From Cypionkella sp049896245 (GTDB lineage: Bacteria; Pseudomonadota; Alphaproteobacteria; Rhodobacterales; Rhodobacteraceae): a stretch of DNA of 64,000 nucleotides. The notes under the pieces are model-generated. The model was not told where the DNA came from and searched no databases. It was given only the letters and a program-made list of their open reading frames with translations. The stretch is taken from assembly GCF_049896245.1 (NCBI RefSeq), contig NZ_JAFCTX010000020.1:19105-83104 (forward strand), in the 5' to 3' direction. The translations under genes and the position numbers were made by a program. Shown in pieces: positions 7,885-17,120 of the stretch (the stretch's first letter is position 1; the number at the start of each line of letters is the position of its first letter).

Positions 7885-8943
7885 TCAGTTCGTTACTTTG
7901 AACACCGGGACGAACGAGGCTGGTGCGAGAGATTCTTGCGTGCCGATCGCGTCGATGTTTTCGGGCGTCAGGGTGACGATGCGTGGTCCGGCATGGCGGA
8001 TTGTCAGATTGCCTTCGATGGCCCGCACGGCAAGTTCGACCGCCAAGCGGCCTTGCAGCACGGCGAAATCCGTTGGGGCCGCCAGAATGCGCCCCCGCTT
8101 GATCCCGCGATAGACGCCGTGGCTGACATAGGTTGACACTACGCCGATCCGGTCTGTCAAATTGCGGGCGCGCAGGATCGAAACGGCGGCTTCGGCCATC
8201 GGTCCACTGCCGACGAGGTAGTTCACCTCAGGCACGCGGTCGAGCACGTCTTCAACCAAGAGCACCTGCTGTTCGATGCCAGTATCGCCGTAGCGGGTGG
8301 CGACGATCTGGGCGGAACTGTCACCAAGAGCTTTGAGAAAGCCTTGTTCGACGAAATGCACCCAGCCCGCCCCTCTCGGGCCGGGAAACCATGCCAACTT
8401 GACCGGCGCGCTGCCCTTTGGATGCCGCTGGGCGATGGCGCGCCCCGCCGCGGCGCCCATTTCCCGCCATGGCACGCTGGATTTGGCAGAGATGCCTGCA
8501 TCGTCCATGTCGTTCACCGCAGCGATAACGGGCATCTGTTGCGCAATGTCCAGAACCGCCGGGGACAGGCCATTGTAAGACACTGGCCCAAGGATCAGCG
8601 CATCCATATTGCGCTTGCCACAAGCTTTCACCTGTTCGATCTGGCGCTCGAGGTTTGGATAGCCCCCCGCCTCATAAAGATCGAAGGACACGCCGAGCCG
8701 GTTGGCTTCTTCAACCATGCCGTAGTTGACGCTCAGCCAATAGGCGTCTTTCAGATGCGGATAGAGCACGCAAAGCCGCCACGGTTTGGCAGCGCGGTCG
8801 ATCGGATGGTAAAGCAGAGGCTGCGTTTGGCTCTCGTCCTCAAACGGCACGGTTGGCACTTGCAGTTGCCAAGATTCGGCGCGCGCGGGTTGGCTGGCGA
8901 GGGCCGCGATCCCCGCAAACAGGACATGTCGCAAAAATCTCAT
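7885..8943 (-). CDS. torT: TMAO-sensing periplasmic protein TorT
   Basis: This 352-residue periplasmic-binding-protein-like sensor component has an N-terminal signal peptide (MRFLRHVLFAGIAALASQPARA, cleavage likely after ARA). It continues with a type I periplasmic-binding fold: CVLYPHLKDAYWLSVNYGMVEEA, then VSYNGLSPAVLDIA, then WFPGPRGAGWVHFVEQGFLKAL, as in TorT. In the known Tor system TorT binds TMAO and docks on the sensor domain of TorS. The ATG at 8943 is used because upstream codons lack signal-peptide character. It is transcribed divergently from torS with a 56-base gap, so one short region probably controls both. The ligand is inferred from family and context. Confidence 0.85.
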   Translation of the reverse strand: MRFLRHVLFAGIAALASQPARAESWQLQVPTVPFEDESQTQPLLYHPIDRAAKPWRLCVLYPHLKDAYWLSVNYGMVEEANRLGVSFDLYEAGGYPNLERQIEQVKACGKRNMDALILGPVSYNGLSPAVLDIAQQMPVIAAVNDMDDAGISAKSSVPWREMGAAAGRAIAQRHPKGSAPVKLAWFPGPRGAGWVHFVEQGFLKALGDSSAQIVATRYGDTGIEQQVLLVEDVLDRVPEVNYLVGSGPMAEAAVSILRARNLTDRIGVVSTYVSHGVYRGIKRGRILAAPTDFAVLQGRLAVELAVRAIEGNLTIRHAGPRIVTLTPENIDAIGTQESLAPASFVPVFKVTN

Positions 8944-8999
8944 GCCTTTGCTTCCATCCTCTGTAATCTGATGCCAGATCAGGGTTAAGGTTACGGAAG

Positions 9000-11882
9000 A
9001 TGTCGCACAAGTCCAGCCCATCGCGCGTCAGTCTGGGGCGTATGCTGCTGATGGCCTTTTTGGTCATCGCGGGCTTGCCGACTCTGATTGGGGTTCTGGG
9101 CTGGATCGAGTTGCAGAAGGTCGCGCGCAACCAAACCAATGTCATCAAGGAAACCATCCCAGCGATTTCCGAAGTGCGCGGGTTTACGGAAGAAATCAGC
9201 CGCATCGTCCTGGTCGCACCCGAACTTGCGGCGGTCACCACTGAAGCGGCGCGGCTGGAACGTGCGGGCTATTTGTTTGCCCAAGCCGATGCGCTGAAAC
9301 AGCGGGTTGCGCGCTATGAAGGCACGGGCGATGTGATCCCGGCAAGGCTGCAGCAGTCCGAGGCCGATGTGCGCAGCGGTATCGAGGGGCTTGATCGTCT
9401 GGTGCAGGATCGCATCATTGCCATTGCGGCACAGGGCGCGCGGCTGCACGCCGGTCTGGCCGCCACGACCGAGTTGTTGGAAATTGCCGATACGCTGGTG
9501 GCGAATGCGCAAATGGGCACCTCGGCGGTTATCTCTAGTCTTTATGATCTGGAAGGTGCGGGACCAGACACCGATAAACGATTGGATACGTTGGATAAGC
9601 TGATCGAGGTCGATCTGTTCCGCCAAGGTCAGATGTCTGAAATGCGCTCGCATATCGGTGAGGTTGGGTTGTTGCTAAACCGGATTGCAACGGTTCAAGA
9701 TCCAGCAGAGCTTGCGCAGGTTCAGGCAGAGGTGCAGTCCCGCATCGACATTGTGACACGCCGTATTCTGGCGGTGAATGATCCTATCCGGGCCGAGCGG
9801 GCTTTGGCGCTGTTGCAGATGATCCGACCCAGCGCCGCGCCGCCACCGGATGCGGCGGACATGTTCAGCTTGACCAAGGGCATCCTTGATCTGAATCGCC
9901 TGATCGCGGGGGCGCAAATTGAGGTGCGTGAGGCGGCGGTGCGGTTGGAGCGCGAGGCGCAGGCGCTTGCCGATCAGATCACAGGGCGGGCGGTTTTGGC
10001 GGGGGCGGAGGCCAGCGCGGCGATCCGCACCACGCAGCAGCTTTATGTCTGGGGCTCGGTTGCGGCTTTGTTGATTTCCTTGGCTGTCGTCTGGATTTAT
10101 GTTCGCGGCAATATCACCCGCCGTCTGGATGCGCTGTCTGCAACGATGACGCGGCTTGCCGAAGGCGAAGAGGTGGGGCGCATCACCCCGCAGGGCACGG
10201 ATGAAATTGCGGACATGGAAGCCGCCGTCGAGGTGTTCCGCCTGCAAGGCATCGAGAACCACGCGCTGGAGGCTGAACGCGATCAGAACCTGGCCGAATT
10301 ACGCCGCCATCGACTTGAGCTGCAACTGCTGGTCGCCGAGCAAACCAAGCAACTGCGCGGCGAGGTCAGCGCCCATGCCGAGGCGCGCAACCGTGCTGAG
10401 GCCGCCGACCGCGCCAAGTCAGAATTCCTTGCCATGATGAGCCATGAGATCCGCACGCCGATGAATGGCGTGTTGGGGATGTTGCGCAGTCTGGGGCGCG
10501 ACGGGTTATCGCCGAGACAACAGGGGCAGTTGCGGGCGGCACATGCCTCGGGCGAAGGGTTGATGGTGATTTTGAACGACATCCTCGATTATTCCAAGAT
10601 AGAAGCCGGGGCCGCGACCTTGGCTGAAGTGACGTTTGCACCGGCTGATCTGTTGCGCGATATTGTGGGATTGATGACGCCGAGCGCGCAGGAAAAAGGG
10701 CTGGTGCTGACGATGGACGTGCCCGCCGCTTTGCCAGCAGCGGTGTTGGGCGATATGGGTAAACTGCGGCAGATCCTGTTCAACTTGGTTTCCAACGCAG
10801 TGAAGTTTACTGAGCAGGGCGAGGTCGAGTTGAGCGTTACGTCGCAGCAACATGCGGGCGGCTCTACCTTGATCTTTGCCGTCAGTGACACGGGGAAAGG
10901 CATTGCCGCAGCTTCTCAAGAGCGAATTTTTGGCGTGTTCGAGCAAGAGGACGCGCAGACCGCGCGGCAATATGGCGGCAAGGGGCTGGGGCTTGCGATC
11001 TGTCGGCGGTTTGCCGATGCGATGGGGGCAACGCTGACGGTGCAAAGCGTCCCCGGTGCGGGCACTGTGTTCACTCTGGCAGCAGGCTTTCGCCCCGGTA
11101 AGGTTGCGGATTTGCCGGTTGATATCGTGGAGGTGTCGGTTCAACCTGATACCCGAAGACTGCACGCTTTGGTGGTAGAGGATAACGATATCAACCAGAT
11201 GGTTATTCAGACCTATCTGGAGGATAAGGGCCATCAGGTGCACGTGGTTGGAACTGCCGAAGCGGCGCTATCGGTGCTGCATGGTGCTCAGTTCGATGTG
11301 ATCTTAATGGATGTAAACTTGCCGGGTCTGTCTGGCACCGAAGCGACGCGGATGATCCGGGCAATCGCGGATCGGCGCATTGCAGCGCTGCCGATCATCG
11401 GCGTCTCGGCGCATGTGCAGGAGGCGGATCGGCTGGAGAATCTGCGGGCCGGAATGTCGGTGATCTTGCCGAAACCTTTGTCGTTCTACGCGCTGTCAGC
11501 GGCACTGCTTGATGTCATTTCACAAAGGCATGTTCTGTTCGATCTGGCATCCGATATGGGGACTGAACGCGCCTGCGGGCTGGCGCGGATGTTCCTGGAA
11601 AGCTTGCCGAAGAGGCTGGCGGCTATCGCCGCCGCCGCAAGGTTCAGCGATTGGACGGCTTTGGCGCAGGCGGCGCATCATCTGAAAGGGGCTACGGGCA
11701 ATTTTGACCTGCCCGCTTTGGCTGCGCATTTGGATCAGATCGAGGGTTCGGCCAGGCTTGGCCCATCCGCTCAGCTTGAGACCTACCTTCAACAGTTGAC
11801 TAAGGTGGCCGAGGAAAGCCGTCTGGCTATCGAAACAGCCCTTGCGGTGCTTGACCGCAGTCTCAACCAAGCTGCGCAGTGA
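9000..11882 (+). CDS. torS: Hybrid sensor histidine kinase TorS
   Basis: A 960-residue tripartite kinase. Domains in order: first membrane helix (about 13-35), a long periplasmic helical sensor (about 36-345), second membrane helix (about 347-369), HAMP, a coiled linker, HisKA with His near 482 in MMSHEIRTPMNGVLGM, the ATPase domain (LVSNAVKFT, DTGKGI, GKGLGLAI), a receiver with Asp near 771 (VILMDVNLPG) and a C-terminal HPt domain with His near 893 (AHHLKGATGNF). This is the full TorS layout for a four-step phosphorelay. The last 20 bases overlap the convergent torR. With TorT it should report periplasmic TMAO or a related compound to TorR. Confidence 0.88.
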   Translation: MSHKSSPSRVSLGRMLLMAFLVIAGLPTLIGVLGWIELQKVARNQTNVIKETIPAISEVRGFTEEISRIVLVAPELAAVTTEAARLERAGYLFAQADALKQRVARYEGTGDVIPARLQQSEADVRSGIEGLDRLVQDRIIAIAAQGARLHAGLAATTELLEIADTLVANAQMGTSAVISSLYDLEGAGPDTDKRLDTLDKLIEVDLFRQGQMSEMRSHIGEVGLLLNRIATVQDPAELAQVQAEVQSRIDIVTRRILAVNDPIRAERALALLQMIRPSAAPPPDAADMFSLTKGILDLNRLIAGAQIEVREAAVRLEREAQALADQITGRAVLAGAEASAAIRTTQQLYVWGSVAALLISLAVVWIYVRGNITRRLDALSATMTRLAEGEEVGRITPQGTDEIADMEAAVEVFRLQGIENHALEAERDQNLAELRRHRLELQLLVAEQTKQLRGEVSAHAEARNRAEAADRAKSEFLAMMSHEIRTPMNGVLGMLRSLGRDGLSPRQQGQLRAAHASGEGLMVILNDILDYSKIEAGAATLAEVTFAPADLLRDIVGLMTPSAQEKGLVLTMDVPAALPAAVLGDMGKLRQILFNLVSNAVKFTEQGEVELSVTSQQHAGGSTLIFAVSDTGKGIAAASQERIFGVFEQEDAQTARQYGGKGLGLAICRRFADAMGATLTVQSVPGAGTVFTLAAGFRPGKVADLPVDIVEVSVQPDTRRLHALVVEDNDINQMVIQTYLEDKGHQVHVVGTAEAALSVLHGAQFDVILMDVNLPGLSGTEATRMIRAIADRRIAALPIIGVSAHVQEADRLENLRAGMSVILPKPLSFYALSAALLDVISQRHVLFDLASDMGTERACGLARMFLESLPKRLAAIAAAARFSDWTALAQAAHHLKGATGNFDLPALAAHLDQIEGSARLGPSAQLETYLQQLTKVAEESRLAIETALAVLDRSLNQAAQ

Positions 11883-12567
11883 ACACGTAGCCTTCGCCAT
11901 GCGAAGTGGTAAAGATGCGCGGGGCTTTCGGATCATCGCCGAATTTCGCCCGCAAGCGTTGCACCAGCACATCGATCGTCCGGGTGTTGGTGCCATCTTG
12001 CCTATGGGTGATCGCCATAATCAGACGATCCCGGTCCATCACTGCGCCCGGATTGGTCACGAAGACCCGCAGCAACTCGTATTCCGCCCGCGTCAGCACA
12101 ATCGACTGGCCAGTGCCATCCGTCACCTGCCGGGAGGCGACGTCAAAGGTAAAGCCGTTGAACTGAAACACCCGCCGCGTCATCGCCCGCGTAGCTGTGG
12201 TGCGCCGCAACAGGTTTTTCACCCGCGCCAGCAATTCGCGTCGATTAAAGGGTTTGCAGACATAATCATCCGCACCAAGCTCCAGGCCAACGATGCGGTC
12301 CACATCATCGGTGCGGCCTGACAACAGGATGATGCCGATTTCCGAACGCGCCCGCAGTTCGCGGGTGATCTCTAACCCGTCTTTGCCCTGCAAATTGATA
12401 TCGGCAATCAGCAGATCAGCAGTGTTCTGCGCGAGGATTTTCTCGGCCTTCTCCGCCGTGTCACATTCCGAGATGCGATAGCCGAATGATCCCAGATAGC
12501 TGGCCAACGTGCTGCGAGTCACCGGCTCGTCTTCGACAATGACAATATGCGCTGGTCTGGACGCCAT
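11863..12567 (-). CDS. torR: OmpR-family response regulator TorR
   Basis: The protein has 234 residues with an N-terminal receiver (acidic pair at VEDEP, phosphoacceptor Asp56 in LLIADINLQGKDG, Lys in YVCKPFNRREL) and a C-terminal OmpR-type winged helix (LTRAEYELLRVFVTNPG, RTIDVLVQRLRAKFGDD, RTSHGEGY-like FTTSHGEGYVF). Its gene is convergent with torS and divergent from the transporter gene at 12746. The 178-base divergent spacer contains GTTCA direct repeats that could be its operator. In enterobacteria TorR activates torCAD; here the adjacent target is a transporter instead. The receiver and wHTH assignment is firm; the ligand pathway is inferred. Confidence 0.87.
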   Translation of the reverse strand: MASRPAHIVIVEDEPVTRSTLASYLGSFGYRISECDTAEKAEKILAQNTADLLIADINLQGKDGLEITRELRARSEIGIILLSGRTDDVDRIVGLELGADDYVCKPFNRRELLARVKNLLRRTTATRAMTRRVFQFNGFTFDVASRQVTDGTGQSIVLTRAEYELLRVFVTNPGAVMDRDRLIMAITHRQDGTNTRTIDVLVQRLRAKFGDDPKAPRIFTTSHGEGYVFTAQLG

Positions 12568-12745
12568 CGGTTTTTCCGTCTCGTGTGTTTCCCTCTGTTA
12601 ACAATTTTTTACAAACAATGCGAGTCCGTTCATCGTGAAGGTCTGACGCGTTCACAACCCATCCCTAGCCTTGAGTCGCAGGGAAGGCCGTAAACTTCCC
12701 GCTAAACACTGCGCGCAGGCGCGGATATCCAACAGGGATTGCACC
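12568..12745. promoter_or_regulatory. Divergent torR/tmoX control region with GTTCA direct repeats
   Basis: CGTTCA occurs at 12627 and 12649, 22 bases apart (two helical turns), and CTGTTA at 12595. Known tor boxes are direct decamers resembling CTGTTCATAT. The match is partial, so this is a candidate TorR operator only. Confidence 0.4.
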
Positions 12746-13690
12746 ATGAAATCTATGAAAACACTGCTTGCCGGAGCAACGGCACTGGTTTTGCTGGCAC
12801 CTGCCGTTTGGGCCGCAGATTCGACTGATCCGATCATGATTCCGCTGCACAACTGGTCTAGCCAGATTGTGATGAGCCACGTCGTCGGTGATGTCTTCAC
12901 CTCAATGGGCAACAGCGTGGAATATGTCACAACCGACAGTCAGGCGGTTTACGAATCCATCCGTCTGGGCGACGCGTCGCTGGAAATGGAAGTCTGGGAA
13001 GGCGCGTTTGGCGCGTCTTTTGATGCCGCTGTGGCCAAGGGCGGCATTCATGCGGCGGGGGCCCACAATGCCGTCACGCGCGAGGATTGGTGGTATCCTG
13101 CTTGGACCAAAGAAGCGTGCCCCGGTCTGCCCGATTGGAAGGCCCTGAACGAATGTGCGGCCTTGTTCAAAACCCCGGAAACCGGCGAGAAGGGCCGTTT
13201 TCTGGGCGGCCCGGTGGATTGGTTGAAGCATGACCAGGAAAAGGTTGATGCTTTGGCAATGAATTTCGCCGTGGTCAACGCAGGCTCTGCCGCCGCGATT
13301 TGGGCGGAAATTGGTGCTGCCGAAAAGACCAAAACGCCGATCGTGGTGTTCAACTGGACCCCGAACTTCGCCGAAGCCGTCTGGCCGGGCGAATTCGTGA
13401 ACTTCCCCGAATGGGTGCCGGGCTGCAACGAAGACCCCTCGGTCGGGCTTTTCCCCGACAAGACCTTCGACTGCGGCAACCCTGCCAACGGCTATATGAA
13501 GATCGCCGCTTGGGATGGCATGAAAGATAAGTGGCCAGCAGCCTATGCCACACTGGCCAAAGTCAGCCTGACCAACCCGCAGATCGCCGAGATGGCCAAA
13601 CTGGTTGATATTGACGGCATGGAGCCTGAAGACGCGGCGGAGGCTTGGATGGATGCAAATCCGGACGTTTGGAAAGCTTGGCTGAACTAA
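12746..13690 (+). CDS. tmoX: Quaternary-amine/TMAO ABC transporter substrate-binding protein
   Basis: A 314-residue periplasmic protein of the OpuAC/ProX-like family. It has a signal peptide (MKSMKTLLAGATALVLLAPAVWA) and many tryptophans suited to a quaternary-amine cage: HNWSSQ, EVWEGAF, EDWWYPAW, FNWTPNF, EFVNFPEWVPG. It heads a three-gene operon with an ATPase and a fused permease, the layout of the TmoXWV TMAO importer described in marine Rhodobacterales. The start ATG at 12746 is fixed by the signal peptide. The neighbouring TorTSR system strengthens the TMAO assignment, but betaine or another methylamine cannot be excluded from sequence. A strong hairpin follows the gene. Confidence 0.8.
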   Translation: MKSMKTLLAGATALVLLAPAVWAADSTDPIMIPLHNWSSQIVMSHVVGDVFTSMGNSVEYVTTDSQAVYESIRLGDASLEMEVWEGAFGASFDAAVAKGGIHAAGAHNAVTREDWWYPAWTKEACPGLPDWKALNECAALFKTPETGEKGRFLGGPVDWLKHDQEKVDALAMNFAVVNAGSAAAIWAEIGAAEKTKTPIVVFNWTPNFAEAVWPGEFVNFPEWVPGCNEDPSVGLFPDKTFDCGNPANGYMKIAAWDGMKDKWPAAYATLAKVSLTNPQIAEMAKLVDIDGMEPEDAAEAWMDANPDVWKAWLN

Positions 13691-13710
13691 GCCGAACAGT
13701 CGTATTTCTT

Positions 13711-13738
13711 GGCCCATCCAGCGACTGCGGGATGGGCC
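13711..13738 (+). terminator. Intercistronic hairpin after tmoX
   Basis: GGCCCATCC (13711-13719) pairs perfectly with GGATGGGCC (13730-13738) around a 10-base loop. There is no long T tract, so it more likely protects the upstream message or attenuates read-through than ends transcription. This would favour binding protein over ATPase and permease. Confidence 0.6.
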
Positions 13739-13767
13739 GATCCTTTGCTTAAGATCGAGGTTACCGC

Positions 13768-14781
13768 ATGACGGAAAGCGTTATCACCTGTCGCAATGTC
13801 TCAAAGATTTTCGGGCCAAACCCGGCGCAGCATCTGGCGCAACTGAAGGCCGATCCCGGTTTGTCATCGGCAGGCTACGTCCATGCGGTGCGCGATGTTA
13901 ATCTGGAGTTCCGGCGCGGGGAAATGCTGGTCGTGATGGGCCTGTCGGGCTCGGGAAAATCCACGCTGGTGCGCTGTCTGTCGCGGTTGATCGAGATTAC
14001 CAGCGGTTCGGTGACGGTGGAAGGCCGCGACATTGCAACCCTGTCTGAACCCGAGTTGATCGACCTGCGCCGCCGTAAGATGGGGATGGTGTTTCAAAGC
14101 TTTGGTCTGCTGCCGCATCGCTCCGTTCTGGAAAACGTCGCCTTCCCCTTGGAAATGCGCGGACAGGATCGCAGCACCCGCTACGCCCGTGCCCGTGAAA
14201 TGCTGGAGCTGGTTGGCCTGAAAGGCCGCGAAGATTACTTCCCGCGCGAGCTTTCTGGCGGTCAACAGCAGCGCGTTGGCATCGCGCGGTCCTTGGCGGT
14301 CGAGCCGGATATCTGGTTTCTGGACGAGCCGTTTTCGGCACTTGACCCGTTGATCCGACGCGAGATGCAGGATGAATTTCTGCGATTGAAGGGCATGATG
14401 AATAAGACGATCATCTTCATCACCCATGATTTTGACGAAGCTTTGCGTCTGGCAGACCGTATTGCGATCATGAAAGATGGCCGCGTCGAGCAATGCGACA
14501 CCCCCGACCAGATCGTGCTGCATCCGGCCACCGAATACGTGGCAAAATTCACCTCCGAGATTGACCGCGCCCGCGTGGTGCATATCGGCAGTCTTGTCGC
14601 CCCGCTGACCGCACCCGCCACAGGCGAACCCGTGGCCGCACATCGCACCATTCGCGATCTGGCCCGGCAACTGATTTCTGACCCACGCGTCGAGATTCCC
14701 GTGATCAACGATAAGGGCGCAGTGATCGGATCAGTCTTGCGGCAAACGGCGCTGGATGTGCTGCTCGGGGATGCACATTGA
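13768..14781 (+). CDS. tmoW: Quaternary-amine/TMAO ABC transporter ATPase
   Basis: The 337-residue protein is a glycine-betaine-type ABC ATPase. Walker A is GLSGSGKST (58-66), the Q loop VFQSFGLLPH, the signature ELSGGQQQRVG, Walker B IWFLDEPFSALD and the switch ITHDFDEA. The C-terminal extension (about 270-337) has a CBS-like stretch ending VINDKGAVIGSVLRQTALDVL, as in ProV/OpuAA proteins. An N-terminal insertion FGPNPAQHLAQLK is also typical of this subfamily. Its stop (TGA at 14779-14781) overlaps the permease ATG at 14781, so the two are translationally coupled. Confidence 0.85.
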   Translation: MTESVITCRNVSKIFGPNPAQHLAQLKADPGLSSAGYVHAVRDVNLEFRRGEMLVVMGLSGSGKSTLVRCLSRLIEITSGSVTVEGRDIATLSEPELIDLRRRKMGMVFQSFGLLPHRSVLENVAFPLEMRGQDRSTRYARAREMLELVGLKGREDYFPRELSGGQQQRVGIARSLAVEPDIWFLDEPFSALDPLIRREMQDEFLRLKGMMNKTIIFITHDFDEALRLADRIAIMKDGRVEQCDTPDQIVLHPATEYVAKFTSEIDRARVVHIGSLVAPLTAPATGEPVAAHRTIRDLARQLISDPRVEIPVINDKGAVIGSVLRQTALDVLLGDAH

Positions 14782-16712
14782 TGGAGCGGTCTGCGCGCTA
14801 TGCAGGCACCGCCAAACTGCTGTTGGCGCTGGCCGTAGGGCTGATGCTGTTCAAGACTGTTCTGCCGCAAGGCATGATCCGCCCCCCCGAATGGCTGGTG
14901 TTGCCCTTCGCCGATTGGATCAACGCGGTCTTCGCTTTCCTGCAAAACGATCTGGGCCTGATGGCGGTGACGCGGGCTTTTTCGGATGTGGTGGAATGGT
15001 TGCTGAACGTCACTGCCAACCTGCTTTACGGCAAAAGCCGATGGCCGAACCTTGGCCCGATCCCGTGGAGCGTCATTGCTGTCTCGGCCTTTATGGCAGG
15101 CTTTGCGCTGAAAGGTTGGCGCTTGGGGATGATCAGCGGCGGCACGTTTGTCTGGATCGCGCTGATGGGGCAATGGAAATGGGCGATGGAAACCCTGTCG
15201 GTCATCGTTGTGGCCGCCCCGTTTTCGGTGACGTTGGGTCTTGTGCTGGGCGTGATGGCTTGGCGCTCGCCTCGGTTCGAGCGGGTGCTGAACCCGATCC
15301 TCAGCATCGCGCAATCCATGCCGCACTTTGCTTATATGATCCCGGTCGTGGTGTTCATCGGGGTGGGCCCAAAAGCGGGCGCGATTGTCACGATCATCTT
15401 CTCGGTGCCACCGATGATCCGCATGACGCTATTGGGGCTGAAGAAAGTCCCGGAAGAGGTGATCGAGGCTGGCAAAATGTCGGGCGCCACCCGTTGGCAG
15501 TTGTTGACGCGGGCGCGCATCCCCACCGCACGGTCCGAGATTTTGATCGGGGTCAATCAGGTCATCATGCAATGTCTGGCGATGGTGGTGCTTGCCAGTT
15601 TCATCGGCATGCCGGGGTTGGGGCAGAAATTGTTGCAACTGCTGCAATCGCTGAAAATCGGCCTGTCGGTCGAAATCGGTGTGACCATCGTTTTGCTGGC
15701 GGTGACGCTGGATCGGTTGACCAAGGCTTGGGCGCTGCGTCTGCCCGTGCATGAGGCAGCAAGCCCATCTTGGCTCATACGCAATCGGCTGTTGGTGATC
15801 TGGCTGGCACTCTGCGCCTTGGGCTTTGGGCTAGCGCATTTTTCCCCATATTTTCTGGAAGTCGAGCGCAAGCAGGCGCTGTCGGTCGCAGGGCCGATAG
15901 ATGCGTTGATGGATCAGGTGATCCGGCTGATCACCCCGGTCACGCTTTGGCTGCGCTGGTTCTTGATCACTTGGGTGTTGATCCCGATGCGCGATGCTTA
16001 CCTTTGGCTGCCATTCACAGCCGTTCTGCTGCTGCTCTCCGCCGTGGGTTGGGCAATCGGAGGCCTTCGATCCGCGCTGATCTGCGTCGCCTATTTTGGC
16101 CTGATCGCCGCATCGGGCTGGTGGGACCGCGCGATGATTACGGTGTACATGGTCTGTATCTCAGTGGTGATTGCGGGGATTTTAGGCATTCCTTTGGCGA
16201 TTTGGGGCGCACGCACCCCAACCCGCGCCGGGCGCATCCTGTTGGTCTGCGATACCGCCCAAACCTTCCCCAGCTTCATTTACTTGATTCCGGTGATCAT
16301 GCTGTTTGGTGTCAATGACGTGGCGGTGGTCGCCGCTGTGGTTGTCTTTGCCGCCGTTCCATTGGTGCGCTACACCATTGAAGGCTTGCGCAACGTGCCG
16401 CCGGAAATGATTGAGGCCGCAGATATGAGTGGGGCGACGCGGGCCCAAGTGCTGTGGCACGTGCGTCTGCCGATGGCGCTGCCAACCATGCTGGTGGGCG
16501 CCAACCAATCGGTAATGTTTTCGCTGTTCATGGTGATCATCGCTGCCTTCATCGGCACGCAGGATTTGGGGCAGGAAATGCAGCGCGCTTTGTCCTCGAC
16601 AGATGTGGGCAAAGGCTTGGTGCTGGGTTTCGCCGTCGCCTTTATGGGGTTGATGACCGACCACCTTATCACGCGTTGGTCGGTGGCCCGAAAACGCGCG
16701 CTGGGGATCTGA
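14781..16712 (+). CDS. tmoV: Fused double permease of the quaternary-amine/TMAO ABC transporter
   Basis: This 643-residue inner-membrane protein contains two ProW-type permease halves. Each half has an EAA-like cytoplasmic loop: EVIEAGKMSGATRWQLLTRARIP in the first half and EMIEAADMSGATRAQVLWHVRLP in the second, each followed by NQxxM and AxFIGxxxLGQ. Multiple hydrophobic helices surround each loop. A single fused permease of this length is the form found in the TmoXWV system. The ATG at 14781 overlaps the ATPase stop; a TTG at 14778 would add one codon. With the ATPase and binding protein it should form a complete importer. Confidence 0.85.
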   Translation: MERSARYAGTAKLLLALAVGLMLFKTVLPQGMIRPPEWLVLPFADWINAVFAFLQNDLGLMAVTRAFSDVVEWLLNVTANLLYGKSRWPNLGPIPWSVIAVSAFMAGFALKGWRLGMISGGTFVWIALMGQWKWAMETLSVIVVAAPFSVTLGLVLGVMAWRSPRFERVLNPILSIAQSMPHFAYMIPVVVFIGVGPKAGAIVTIIFSVPPMIRMTLLGLKKVPEEVIEAGKMSGATRWQLLTRARIPTARSEILIGVNQVIMQCLAMVVLASFIGMPGLGQKLLQLLQSLKIGLSVEIGVTIVLLAVTLDRLTKAWALRLPVHEAASPSWLIRNRLLVIWLALCALGFGLAHFSPYFLEVERKQALSVAGPIDALMDQVIRLITPVTLWLRWFLITWVLIPMRDAYLWLPFTAVLLLLSAVGWAIGGLRSALICVAYFGLIAASGWWDRAMITVYMVCISVVIAGILGIPLAIWGARTPTRAGRILLVCDTAQTFPSFIYLIPVIMLFGVNDVAVVAAVVVFAAVPLVRYTIEGLRNVPPEMIEAADMSGATRAQVLWHVRLPMALPTMLVGANQSVMFSLFMVIIAAFIGTQDLGQEMQRALSSTDVGKGLVLGFAVAFMGLMTDHLITRWSVARKRALGI

Positions 16713-17044
16713 GTGCAGCAGACAGGTGAAGTGTCGAGCCATAGGCAGCTTTCGCGGGCCCGAGCGTCAGCACCGCCGCAACTGAGAATGTCCGCTCTTC
16801 GCCCTCTACGTCGATGCGCTAGGACGGCGACCACAGTGTTTTGCGACCGAACTGATGATCATTCAAGGATCCTGTGCGCAGCTCTTGTCAACGCCTGGTC
16901 AACACCTGAATGCAGTTCTGTGCCTGTCTTGTTCCGTCGGAACCCGGTGAAACTATGCCAATCCAGTCCAACAAAGGCCCTGACATCAGAGGCTTATCAG
17001 GTAAGAGTCTGAATTCGCTCATTTCTCAAGTTTTGGCGAATTAC

Positions 17045-17091
17045 GGCTCATAACCTGAAGGTCACAGGTTCAAATCCTGTTCCCGCAACCA
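17045..17091 (+). other. 3' half of an initiator-type tRNA-Met (attachment-site footprint)
   Basis: GGCTCATAACC is the anticodon arm with CAT anticodon. ACAGGTTCAAATCCTGT forms a complete T arm, and the end TCCCGCAACCA includes an encoded CCA. The 5' half (acceptor, D arm, 5' anticodon stem) is absent upstream, so this is not a working tRNA. Elements that integrate at the 3' part of tRNA genes leave exactly such a copy. Confidence 0.75.
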
Positions 17092-17120
17092 AAAAATTAC
17101 GCGTTATCAAACGCTTAAGA

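Noticed and set aside
17045..17091. A complete tRNA-Met gene
   Set aside because: No 5' acceptor strand or D arm pairs with the 3' half in the upstream 60 bases, so only a fragment is present.
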